In this document: positions 35,429 through 43,593 of the stretch, piece after piece
Numbering within the stretch: the first letter of the stretch is position 1
Layout of the letters: each line of letters starts with the position of its first letter
Origin: JACJWR01 sp963752505
Lineage (GTDB): Bacteria > Actinomycetota > Actinomycetes > S36-B12 > UBA10799
Reading direction: 5' to 3'
Assembly (NCBI GenBank): GCA_963752505.1
Contig: CAVVYM010000003.1
Location: 1-64,000, forward strand
DNA length: 64,000 nucleotides
Program-made: the position numbers and the translations under genes
The notes under the pieces: model-generated
Told to the model about the DNA's origin: nothing
Database searches by the model: none
Seen by the model: the letters and a program-made list of their open reading frames with translations, nothing else

Positions 35429-35725
35429 GTGACCCCGGAGGCGTTGAAGATCACTGACGACATGACTCCCACACCCGTAGTCGGGTCGGTTGAAGCTGAA
35501 GTGGATGGCGATCTCATCCTGCTCAGTCCACAAGACTTCTCCTACTTCGGCGCTGCGGGAACAGGCGATGCAGTCTGGAAGCTGATCGACGGCGAGCGCA
35601 CCGTGGGCGCCATAATTGCGGATCTCGAATCCAACTATGACGCTCCCGAGGGGGTCATCCGGTCGGAGACGTTGGAGTTCATCGAAGCGCTCGTAGTGTC
35701 CGGATTGATCGAGCCCCTCAACTAG
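35429..35725 (+). CDS. PqqD-like protein (RiPP recognition element fold)
   Basis: The 98-residue protein (GTG 35429; ATG 35462 is an alternative) has the PqqD/RRE pattern: a beta hairpin (EVDGDLILLSPQDFSYFGAAG), TGDAVWKLIDGERTVGAI and helices ending LEFIEALVVSGLIEPL. PqqD-like domains bind leader peptides for modification enzymes and also occur as the B1 protein of lasso systems. No maturase or precursor is adjacent. It runs convergently toward the R2lox gene with a 4-bp gap. It is the only RRE-like protein I see in the window. Confidence 0.7.
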   Translation: MTPEALKITDDMTPTPVVGSVEAEVDGDLILLSPQDFSYFGAAGTGDAVWKLIDGERTVGAIIADLESNYDAPEGVIRSETLEFIEALVVSGLIEPLN

Positions 35726-35729
35726 GTCG

Positions 35730-36635
35730 CTAGGCGCTCGCGAGTTCGTCCTCGAGCGCGACCGGGGCATTGTCGGTTTCCACTGCTGCGACGTCCTGAC
35801 CCAGCGCGGCCGAGATCGCGCCCAGACGACGCGAGGCCCTTTCACCCGCGTAGGTGACGAAGTCGGCGACGTCGAGTCCCAGCGGCCTGTCGTAGTTCGA
35901 GAGAAAGTCGATCGCGTCCAAGGCCTTCGGCAGCAGATCCGCCATCGTCTCCTCGACGACCTGCCATAGCGATTCGTCCGCTGCCACGTGACGCCGGCAG
36001 GTGAACGTGCCCCAGGCCATGTGGCGCCGCTCATCCTGACCGATGTGGCGCACGATCGACTGCATGCCCGGCAGGATCCCGCGTTCCTGGCACACCGTGT
36101 TCCAGGCGTGGTAGCCCGTGAGCGCGAGGACGCCTTCGACGATGTGGTTGTAGGTCACTGAAGCGCGAATCTGGTTGGCCGGGGAGGGATCGTCGTGCAA
36201 CGCCCCCAACGCCGATGGAAGAGCGTCGTAGAAGATGGCGCGGTAGCCCGGGTTGTCGTCCACGAGCGGGTTCAGATCGGTCGTGATTCCCACCGCGTCG
36301 AACCACCTTCGGAACGCCTCGGTGTGGCGAGCCTCCTCGAAGCAGAATTGCGCCAGGTACATCTCGTCGCCCAAGCGGCCTTCGGCGGACATTGCAGCCA
36401 TGAAGGGCTGGATGTCGTGAGTGACGGCTTCCTCACCGGCCAGGAACATGGCGCTGAGCCGAGCGGCGGCCTCAAGGTCATCGCCTTCCAGCGTCGCCCA
36501 ACCGGCTGCCTCAGCTGTCAGGTCGATGTCCTCGGCGTTCCAGAACATCCTGTTTCCCTTGCGCCACAGGCGTAGCGGTAGCGAATCCCAATCGAGCCCG
36601 CCAGCGTCAAGTGCGGCGAATCCTTCCCGTGTCAT
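35730..36635 (-). CDS. R2-like ligand-binding oxidase (R2lox, Mn/Fe)
   Basis: The 301-residue ferritin-like protein keeps every landmark of the mycobacterial enzyme at the same residue numbers. The metal ligands are Glu68, Glu101, His104, Glu167, Glu202 and His205, and Val71 and Tyr162 form the ether cross-link. The sequence blocks are AGEEAVTHD, FEEARHTEAF, TYNHIVEG and DERRHMAWG. R2lox binds a fatty acid and a heterodinuclear Mn/Fe site and does two-electron oxidation; its physiological substrate is unknown. The TetR regulator gene lies directly upstream on the same strand, but that gene ends 48 bp before this start, so they may be co-transcribed. Confidence 0.93.
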   Translation of the reverse strand: MTREGFAALDAGGLDWDSLPLRLWRKGNRMFWNAEDIDLTAEAAGWATLEGDDLEAAARLSAMFLAGEEAVTHDIQPFMAAMSAEGRLGDEMYLAQFCFEEARHTEAFRRWFDAVGITTDLNPLVDDNPGYRAIFYDALPSALGALHDDPSPANQIRASVTYNHIVEGVLALTGYHAWNTVCQERGILPGMQSIVRHIGQDERRHMAWGTFTCRRHVAADESLWQVVEETMADLLPKALDAIDFLSNYDRPLGLDVADFVTYAGERASRRLGAISAALGQDVAAVETDNAPVALEDELASA

Positions 36636-36682
36636 GGCTCGATCCTAGGCAGCACCGCGCTGAATACACACTGCTGCGCGCA

Positions 36683-37273
36683 CTATTTGCTCAACCTGGG
36701 CTTGTGCTCCAGGCCGGAGAGTCCGTTCCATGCCAGGTTCACCAAGTGAGCCGCGAGTTCATCCCGTTTGGGCTTGCGCACGTCGACCCACCAGATGCCG
36801 GTGCTGGTCACCATGCCCACCAGCATCTGGGCGTACATGTCGGCCTGCTTCGGGTTGTAGCCCCGCTTGTCGAACTCCGTCGCGAGTTCACCGGCCACCC
36901 GCGCCGCGACGTCGCGCAGCAGCGAAGCGAACGATCCCTCCGCTATTCCCGGCGCTGAATCGCGCACCAGCAGGCGAAAACCCTCGGTTTCATCGGAGAT
37001 GTAGTCCAGCCAGGCGAGCACGACAGAGGTGATCATTGCTTTGGGTCGGTCGGTGGTCAATGCCGCCTGGACCCGCGTGAGCAAGTCGCTCATCTCGCGG
37101 TCGACCACGACGGCGTAGAGGCCCTCTTTACCCCCGAAGTGTTCGTAGACCACGGGTTTGGAGACTGCTGCCTCGGCGGCAACCTCTTCGACCGTCACCG
37201 CTTCGAAGCCCTTCTCGGCGAACAGCGAACGTCCGACTCGAATCAACTGCTCGCGGCGTTCGGTGCCCGACAT
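36683..37273 (-). CDS. TetR-family transcriptional regulator
   Basis: The 196-residue product starts at ATG 37273 (GTG 37297 is possible). The N-terminal helix-turn-helix reads RREQLIRVGRSLFAEKGFEAVTVEEVAAEAAVSKPVVYEHFGGKEGLY, the standard TetR DNA-binding layout. The C-terminal domain is helical, with Trp-rich GIWWVDVRKPKRDEL. The ligand is unknown. It precedes the R2lox gene on the same strand and diverges from dcd. Confidence 0.9.
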   Translation of the reverse strand: MSGTERREQLIRVGRSLFAEKGFEAVTVEEVAAEAAVSKPVVYEHFGGKEGLYAVVVDREMSDLLTRVQAALTTDRPKAMITSVVLAWLDYISDETEGFRLLVRDSAPGIAEGSFASLLRDVAARVAGELATEFDKRGYNPKQADMYAQMLVGMVTSTGIWWVDVRKPKRDELAAHLVNLAWNGLSGLEHKPRLSK

Positions 37274-37355
37274 GCGCACACGAGGGGGTGTCGTCACCCT
37301 GCCTAGTCTGCCGTAGACCAGAGGAGAGGGCCCTGCAAGCGGTAGCCTCGCTGGC

Positions 37356-37922
37356 GTGATCTTGTCCGACGGCACCATCCGCAGCCTGCTGGCGAGCGGC
37401 ACCCTCATCATCGAACCCCTCCTGCCCGAGCAGGTGCAGCCGGCGAGCGTCGACGTGCGCCTGGGCGACGAGTTCCTAGTTTTCCGGAACCACAGCGCCG
37501 AGGTCATCGACCCGTTCGAGCGCCCGACGGACCTGATGGAAACGATTGGCGTCGCCGATGGTCATGCGTTCGTGCTGCACCCGGGCGAATTCGTGCTCGG
37601 CACCACGCTGGAGATGATCGGGCTGCCGGACGACCTCGTGGCCCGGGTTGAGGGCAAGTCCAGTCTTGGCCGGCTGGGGCTGTTGATCCATGCCACGGCC
37701 GGTTTCGTCGACCCCGGGTGGTCCCGCGGCCAGATCACCCTGGAACTGTCGAACGTCGCGACGTTGCCGATCAAGCTCTGGCCGGGCATGAAGATCGGCC
37801 AACTCTCCTTCCACACCCTCGACGCGCCCGCTGAAAGGCCGTACGGGCACCCGGAACTGAACTCCAAGTACGTCGGGCAAGTGGGTCCAGTGGCCTCGGC
37901 CTATCAGCGCAACAGCCACTAG
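37356..37922 (+). CDS. dcd: dCTP deaminase, bifunctional dUTP-forming type
   Basis: The 188-residue enzyme starts at a GTG (ILSDGTIRSLL). It carries the dUTPase-fold motifs GKSSLGRLGL and HATAGFVDPGW (catalytic Glu/His region), then LELSNVA and KIGQLSF. It converts dCTP to dUTP or dUMP for thymidylate synthesis as a trimer. The length and C-terminal tail (YGHPELNSKYVGQ) match actinobacterial Dcd. Confidence 0.95.
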   Translation: MILSDGTIRSLLASGTLIIEPLLPEQVQPASVDVRLGDEFLVFRNHSAEVIDPFERPTDLMETIGVADGHAFVLHPGEFVLGTTLEMIGLPDDLVARVEGKSSLGRLGLLIHATAGFVDPGWSRGQITLELSNVATLPIKLWPGMKIGQLSFHTLDAPAERPYGHPELNSKYVGQVGPVASAYQRNSH

Positions 37923-37946
37923 CGCAGACGAGGCAGATTCGCGGAC

Positions 37947-40265
37947 ATGGCCACTGTCGACCCCCACCCCTATCGCAGGGCGACGTCCTGGTTCACCGAC
38001 CGCAACTGGGTGGAACTGCTCAGCGTCACGCGGCTGCAGCGCTCCCGGGCCGTGGGACGCGGCGTTCGCGTGGCGCTGATACTGCCGCTGGTGATGGGAT
38101 CTTTCACCCTCGCGAAACTTCCCCAGGCGGCGTTCCTCAGCGCTTTCGCCGTGATCCTCCTGCTCGTCATCTCGGATTTTTCCGGGCCGAGGAAGGAACG
38201 CGCCGCGTCGATGGCCACCATCGCCACCGCTGGCGCCGCCACCTTGGTGCTGGGGGCGTTGCTCGCCGGTCACCTTTGGCTGCTGATCCCTGCCGCCCTG
38301 CTGCTCGGCGCAGTTGTGGTGCTGGTCGGAGCACTGCGGGGGTTCCTGTCACAGGGCACCGTGCCGATTCTGCTGCCGTTCTTCGTCGCTGCGACAAGCG
38401 GACCCAACGTCCATGATGCCCTGCAGATGCTCGCCGGCTGGTGCATCGGCTCCGCGGTTGCCATCGTCGCGGCCGTGACTCTCTGGCCCTACTTCCCACG
38501 TCGTGCCCTCATCCAATCGGTAACGGCCTCAATGCGGTCAGAAGCCGACCTCATGGAAGACCTCTGGCAACCCGGTGCCACGCCGGCATCGGTGAGCGAC
38601 ACCTACGACGCGGTCACCGAGCACGTGGATCGGACGTTGGATTTGTACTCCGGACGCCTGCGAAGGCCTGGCAGTGCGTATCGCCGGGAGCGCTTCCTAG
38701 TGCGGTTGGTGGAGGAGACCCGACGATTGCGCATCGCGTTGCGCATGGCCTACCGGCGATTGCCGCTGACACCTGCGCCGGGCGATCGCGAGGTGATCCA
38801 GGTGTCAGCCGACGCGTTGCGCGAGGCCGCCGACCAAGTCGTTGCAGAGGAGTCGAATCTCTCGGCGTTTGAGCGACTCGATGCAGCCCGGAACGCCCAT
38901 CGCGCCGCCGTTGGGGAGGCGCTTCGAACCGACCTGGCCAACGGGGACGCTGCCCGTGCGCAGGAGCAGGCGACCTCCTCGTTTCGACCCCGGGTTGTGA
39001 GCTTGTTGGCCGAGACGGCTGTGCGCGATGCCGGCGTGATGCACGGCAACCAGCGGGTGCCGCATCTGACATTCCGAGGTCTGCGGTTGCCCACGGTTGT
39101 GCAGCAGGTGGAACCGGGGCCGCGGCTACGCGCGGAGCTCTCTTGGCGTGCTCCGTGGATGCGCAATGCGCTGCGGCTCGGGATTGCCGTGGCGCTGGCA
39201 CTTTCGGTCGTCGCCTACACCGGCGTCGACCGGGGGTACTGGGTGGTGCTGGGCACCATCAGCGTTCTGCGCATGGATTTGCGGGGCACCGGACGCTCGA
39301 GTTGGCAGGTGATTCAGGGGCAACTGCTCGGTTTCGCGCTCGGCCTGGGCCTGATCGAGGTGGTCGACGGTAGGGCCTGGCTCGGCTGGTTGCTGCTCCC
39401 GCTGCTGGCTGGCCTCCAGGGCTACATGGCGAACAACGTCGCCGTGGTGTGGCAGCAGGCGGGCTTCACCGTCCTGCTCGTCGACCTTGTCAGTCTGTCG
39501 ACGTCGTCGAGGGGCATCGTCTTCCTGCGGTTGGAAGACGTCGCGCTGGGCATGACCGTGGCTGTGATCGTGAGTTTGCTGGTCTTCCCGCGGGGCTTGG
39601 TGCCGCGCGTGCGTGAATCGCTGATGCTCTCCTCGCAGCGGACCTCGGAGTTCTTGGTGGCTGCCGTGGGGCTGGTCGCCGCCCGCGCCGACGGCAACCC
39701 GAACGCGGTGCCGCCGGACGGCTACGCCGCGCGGAAAGCCGTGGAGCGCGCGGCCGAAACCATCGACCTCGCTTTGGCCCAAGGCATCTCTCAGGGCGCG
39801 CGTACGCTGCTCTGGCAACGCCTGTTGGCCATGATTGAGTACATCACGTACATGGCCGAGGTGATCTCGACGGTGGGAAAGGTGTACCCCGCCGATCTGC
39901 CGGTCGCCAAGGTCGCCCCGAGGCTGCGCGAGTGCGCGGCGGAGCTACAGCCGCGACTGGTGGCCGACACCGAGCGTGTGCTTGATGCGGCCGACGCCGC
40001 GGAGCGCCTCGAAGCCCTGCCGGACTATCCCACCACCGGTGAGTTCTCACCCGCGGTTGTGAAGACCTTGGAACAAATCGATGCCGCGGTGGCGGTTTGG
40101 GCGCGTGATCGTTGCGCGGACATGGCCGAGCCCACGATCGAGCTCTACTGGACCCTCGGCTGGGTGTCAGAGGTCGACCTCATGATCTCCAACAACGAGG
40201 CGCTCCTCAACGTCCTCGCAGCGTTGACGGAGCCAGCCGCGCCGGCCAGGGCTACTACTTCTTGA
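37947..40265 (+). CDS. FUSC-family membrane transporter (aromatic-acid-exporter type)
   Basis: This 772-residue protein has two repeated membrane blocks. The first has six helices near residues 35-190 (VALILPLVMGSFTLAK, FLSAFAVILLLVI). The second is at ~400-560 (NALRLGIAVALALSVVAY, GYWVVLGTISVLR, GTGRSSWQVIQGQLLGFALG). Helical soluble domains follow each block. The GYWV-x-L-T/G-x-x-x-x-L pattern is that of FUSC/YccS-like proteins, thought to export aromatic acids or similar small molecules. Its 3' end overlaps the convergent Fe-S protein gene by 11 bp. Confidence 0.85.
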   Translation: MATVDPHPYRRATSWFTDRNWVELLSVTRLQRSRAVGRGVRVALILPLVMGSFTLAKLPQAAFLSAFAVILLLVISDFSGPRKERAASMATIATAGAATLVLGALLAGHLWLLIPAALLLGAVVVLVGALRGFLSQGTVPILLPFFVAATSGPNVHDALQMLAGWCIGSAVAIVAAVTLWPYFPRRALIQSVTASMRSEADLMEDLWQPGATPASVSDTYDAVTEHVDRTLDLYSGRLRRPGSAYRRERFLVRLVEETRRLRIALRMAYRRLPLTPAPGDREVIQVSADALREAADQVVAEESNLSAFERLDAARNAHRAAVGEALRTDLANGDAARAQEQATSSFRPRVVSLLAETAVRDAGVMHGNQRVPHLTFRGLRLPTVVQQVEPGPRLRAELSWRAPWMRNALRLGIAVALALSVVAYTGVDRGYWVVLGTISVLRMDLRGTGRSSWQVIQGQLLGFALGLGLIEVVDGRAWLGWLLLPLLAGLQGYMANNVAVVWQQAGFTVLLVDLVSLSTSSRGIVFLRLEDVALGMTVAVIVSLLVFPRGLVPRVRESLMLSSQRTSEFLVAAVGLVAARADGNPNAVPPDGYAARKAVERAAETIDLALAQGISQGARTLLWQRLLAMIEYITYMAEVISTVGKVYPADLPVAKVAPRLRECAAELQPRLVADTERVLDAADAAERLEALPDYPTTGEFSPAVVKTLEQIDAAVAVWARDRCADMAEPTIELYWTLGWVSEVDLMISNNEALLNVLAALTEPAAPARATTS

Positions 40266-42507
40266 CTGAGTCGAGCAGGAGCGCTGCCACGTCGAGCACC
40301 TCGATGCTCTCGGCAGCGGTGCCTTCCTGCTTGCGCTGCGTGACGCCGTCGTTGAGCATCACGTTGCAGAATGGGCAGCCGACCGCGATCTTCTGCGCGC
40401 CGGTGCCGAGGGCCTCGTCGGAACGGTTGACGTTCACCCGCTCGCCGAGCTTCTCCTCCATCCACATGCGCGCGCCACCTGCCCCGCAGCAGAACGACTT
40501 ACTGCCCGAGCGTTCCATCTCCACGTAGTTGACACCGGGCACGCTCTGCACCAACTCGCGCGGCGGCACGTACACCTTGTTGTGCCTGCCGAGGTAGCAG
40601 GGGTCGTGGTAGGTGATGGTCTGGTCGACGGCTTCAACCGGGGTGAGCTTGCCGGCCTTCACCAACTGCGCCAGCAGTTGGGTGTGGTGGACCACTTCGT
40701 AGTCACCGCCGATCTGCGGGTACTCACGCCCGATGGTGTTGAGGCAGTGCGGGCAGGTCACGACGATCTTCTTCGCTTTGACCTCGTTGAGCATCTCGAC
40801 GTTCTGCATGGCCTGCATCTGGTAGACGAATTCGTTGCCGGCGCGGCGCACCGGGTCGCCGGTGCAGGTCTCGCCCTCGCCGAGCACCATGAAGTTGACG
40901 CCCGCCATGGTGAGCAACTCGGCGACGGACTTGGTCGTTGCCTTGGCGCGGTCCTCGTAGGCTCCGGCGCAACCAACCCAGAACAGGTACTCGACGTCGT
41001 CGGGGATGACGTCCTCGCCGTCCATGCCGAACACCCGGACCTCGAAGTCGACCTCCTCGATCCAGGCATTGCGCATCGAGGCGTTCATGCCCCACGGGTT
41101 GCCCTTCTGCTCAACATTCTTGAACAGGCCGTTCAGTTCGGCTGGGAACTCGGATTCGATCATCACCTGGTTGCGGCGCATGTCGATGAAGTGGTCGATG
41201 TGCTCGATGTCGACCGGGCACTGCTCAACGCAGGCGCCGCAGGTGGTGCACGACCAGAGGGCGTCGGTGTCGATGACCGGTCCCTCGTGGCTGCGGTGCC
41301 CAGCGGCGTCGTATCCGTCGTCGGCGCGCCTCGGGTCGTCGTCGCGCGGGCCCACCAGCGGGCGCTGGATCTCATCGGCCACGGCGGTCCCGACGGCTGC
41401 CAAGACTTCCTCGTTGCGCTCGCCCATCTCGTCGCGCTTGCCGTCACCTGCGGTGGCGAGCAGGTACGGCGCCGCGGCGAACAGGTGGTCGCGCAGGTCC
41501 ATGATCATCAACTTGGGCGACAGTGGCTTCTCGGTGTTCCACGCTGGACACTGCGATTGGCAGCGGCCGCACTCGGTGCAGGTCGCGAGGTCCAGCATGT
41601 CCTTCCAGGTGAAGTCCTCGATGCGGCCGGCGCCGAAGGTTGCGTCCTCGGCGGGATCCTCGAAGTCGATCTTCTCGCCGTTCGAGGTCATCGGGAGTAG
41701 CGGGCCGAGGGCGTTGGGCCGGCGGGAGAAGTACACGTTGATGGGGGCGGTGAAGATGTGGAGGTGCTTGCTGTGGAGCACGATCAGCAGGAAGACCAGC
41801 ACCACGCCGAGGTGCAGCCAGATGCCCACAGTTTCGAGCCACTGCAGGCTCGTCTCGCTCAGTGAGGTGAATAGTCCGCCCACCCAGCTGGAGGCGAAGG
41901 CGCCACCCGACTCGTAGAACGGGAAGTACAGCTTGTCCGCGCCTTCTTCGAAGCTCACGTAGGAGGCGGCCCACTGGGCGCCCCGGTAGAGGAACAGGGT
42001 CCACACCACGTTGAAGATCATGAAGAGCACGAGCCAGGCGGCCCCGGTGTGGGAGCCGAAGAACCGGCTCTTGCGTCCGTCGTTGGCGGGGTTGTGGACC
42101 AGCCGGATGATCGCGAAGATCACGATGCCGACGAGCACGAGGACTGCGAAGAGGTCCTGCAGGAAGCCCAGAATCGCCCACCGACCGACGATGGGGATGG
42201 CGAAGGTCGGTACGAAGAGGGCGCCGGTCGCTTCGATCAGGGCGGTGCCCAGCACCAGGAAGCCCCAGAACGCGAATACGTGCGCGACACCGGGGATGGT
42301 CCACTTCAACAGCTTCTTCTGCCCGAGGACCTCGGTGGCTTCGGCGCCAACGGCCTTGTCGACCTTCTGCGGTCGGTCCACGGCGGGCTGCCCGGTGCGG
42401 ATCAACCGGTAGAGGACCAATGCGCGACGGGCGGCGAATGCCAGCAGCACGATGAAGAGGAGGAGTCCTCCCACCATCCGGATGAGCATCATGGTGCTCT
42501 CGTCCAC
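40255..42507 (-). CDS. membrane-anchored Fe-S oxidoreductase (heterodisulfide-reductase-like, Rv0338c type)
   Basis: The product is 750 residues from GTG 42507, chosen because GGGAGG lies 6 nt upstream. Six N-terminal helices resemble a NarI-type cytochrome subunit. Two [4Fe-4S] ferredoxin motifs (CTECGRCQSQCP, CTTCGACVEQCPVD) are followed by two CCG (HdrB-like) modules: CAGAYEDR to CPHCLN, and HDPCYLGRHN, SFCCGAGG to CPFCNV. It should pass electrons between the membrane quinone pool and a cytosolic partner. It is conserved and single-copy in many actinomycetes, so its position near sulfur genes may be coincidental. Confidence 0.9.
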   Translation of the reverse strand: MDESTMMLIRMVGGLLLFIVLLAFAARRALVLYRLIRTGQPAVDRPQKVDKAVGAEATEVLGQKKLLKWTIPGVAHVFAFWGFLVLGTALIEATGALFVPTFAIPIVGRWAILGFLQDLFAVLVLVGIVIFAIIRLVHNPANDGRKSRFFGSHTGAAWLVLFMIFNVVWTLFLYRGAQWAASYVSFEEGADKLYFPFYESGGAFASSWVGGLFTSLSETSLQWLETVGIWLHLGVVLVFLLIVLHSKHLHIFTAPINVYFSRRPNALGPLLPMTSNGEKIDFEDPAEDATFGAGRIEDFTWKDMLDLATCTECGRCQSQCPAWNTEKPLSPKLMIMDLRDHLFAAAPYLLATAGDGKRDEMGERNEEVLAAVGTAVADEIQRPLVGPRDDDPRRADDGYDAAGHRSHEGPVIDTDALWSCTTCGACVEQCPVDIEHIDHFIDMRRNQVMIESEFPAELNGLFKNVEQKGNPWGMNASMRNAWIEEVDFEVRVFGMDGEDVIPDDVEYLFWVGCAGAYEDRAKATTKSVAELLTMAGVNFMVLGEGETCTGDPVRRAGNEFVYQMQAMQNVEMLNEVKAKKIVVTCPHCLNTIGREYPQIGGDYEVVHHTQLLAQLVKAGKLTPVEAVDQTITYHDPCYLGRHNKVYVPPRELVQSVPGVNYVEMERSGSKSFCCGAGGARMWMEEKLGERVNVNRSDEALGTGAQKIAVGCPFCNVMLNDGVTQRKQEGTAAESIEVLDVAALLLDSVKK

Positions 42508-42573
42508 TTCCGACCTCCCGTAAGTCCAAGGACAATGCGGCACGGGCAGCGCGAAACTGCCCTGCAGCGATAC

Positions 42574-42585
42574 TACTCGTGAGTA
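42574..42585. promoter_or_regulatory. short palindrome between the Fe-S gene and cysD
   Basis: TACTC-GT-GAGTA lies in the 162-bp divergent promoter region. The arms resemble operators bound by TetR-type regulators in actinomycetes. No regulator gene is adjacent. Confidence 0.3.
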
Positions 42586-42669
42586 ACATCGAGCCTCCGG
42601 GAGGGCACGCGTTGGAGTTTGCCCCCGGCGCTGCCGGAGAGTCTCTGGCCGCACGCCTAAACTCCTCGC

Positions 42670-43593
42670 ATGGCACTGACACACGCACAGATCGACGAGG
42701 GCCGTGCGCTGGCCGACCTCGAGGCTGAGGCCATCTGGGTGATGCGCGAGACTGCCGCGGCATTCGCGCGCCCGGTGCTGCTCTACAGCATCGGAAAGGA
42801 CTCCACGGTGCTGCTGCACCTGGCTCGGAAGGCCTTCCACCCCGGCCCCATTCCCTTCCCCGTGATGCACATCGACACCGGCTGGAAGTTCCGGGAGATG
42901 ATTGAGTTCCGGGACGCGACGGCGGCTCGGCTCGGGCTCGACCTGCGCATCGCCACGAATCAGCAGGGGCGCGACGAAGGTGTCACGCCGTTCACCCACG
43001 GCACCCAGGAATACACCCGAATCATGAAGACGGTGGCGCTGCGCGAGGGCCTCGACACCGGCGGTTTCGACGTCGCCATCGGTGGTTCGCGACGTGACGA
43101 AGAGAAGTCGCGTGCCAAGGAGCGCATCTTCTCGCTGCGAGAAGCGGGGCACCGCTGGGAGCCCCGCAAGCAGCGCCCGGAGTTCTGGCACACGGTCAAC
43201 TCGTCGCTGGTGGCTGGGCAGACCATGCGCGCCTTTCCAATCTCGAACTGGACCGAGCTTGATGTCTGGCGCTACGTCGCCGCCGAGGAGCTTGACGTCG
43301 TCCCGCTGTACTACTCGGCCCCGCGACCCGTGGTGGAGCGCGAAGGTGTGCTGGTGATGGTCGACGACGAGCGGCTGCCGTTGGAGCCGGGCGAGGAACC
43401 GCAGTTGCGCGAGGTGAGATTCCGCACCCTGGGCTGCTATCCGCTGACGGGAGGGGTGACGACACCGGCCTACACGGTGGACGAGTTGATCGCCGAACTA
43501 CGGGTCAACAACATGTCGGAAAGGGCGGGCCGCCTCATCGACGGTGAGGGTTCCGGTTCCATGGAGCGCAAGAAGGTTGAGGGGTACTTCTGA
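42670..43593 (+). CDS. cysD: sulfate adenylyltransferase subunit 2
   Basis: The 307-residue PAPS-reductase-like ATP pyrophosphatase has the PP-loop SIGKDSTVLLHL, then HIDTGWKFREMIEFRD and GGSRRDEEKSRAKERIFS. With CysN it forms adenosine 5'-phosphosulfate from sulfate and ATP, the first step of sulfate activation. Its stop overlaps the cysNC start by one base (TGATG), ensuring matched expression. Confidence 0.97.
   Translation: MALTHAQIDEGRALADLEAEAIWVMRETAAAFARPVLLYSIGKDSTVLLHLARKAFHPGPIPFPVMHIDTGWKFREMIEFRDATAARLGLDLRIATNQQGRDEGVTPFTHGTQEYTRIMKTVALREGLDTGGFDVAIGGSRRDEEKSRAKERIFSLREAGHRWEPRKQRPEFWHTVNSSLVAGQTMRAFPISNWTELDVWRYVAAEELDVVPLYYSAPRPVVEREGVLVMVDDERLPLEPGEEPQLREVRFRTLGCYPLTGGVTTPAYTVDELIAELRVNNMSERAGRLIDGEGSGSMERKKVEGYF

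Noticed and set aside
42508..43191. N-terminal extension of the Fe-S oxidoreductase frame beyond GTG 42507.
   Set aside because: It would run antisense through cysD and has no homology; GTG 42507 has a good ribosome binding site and begins the first membrane helix.
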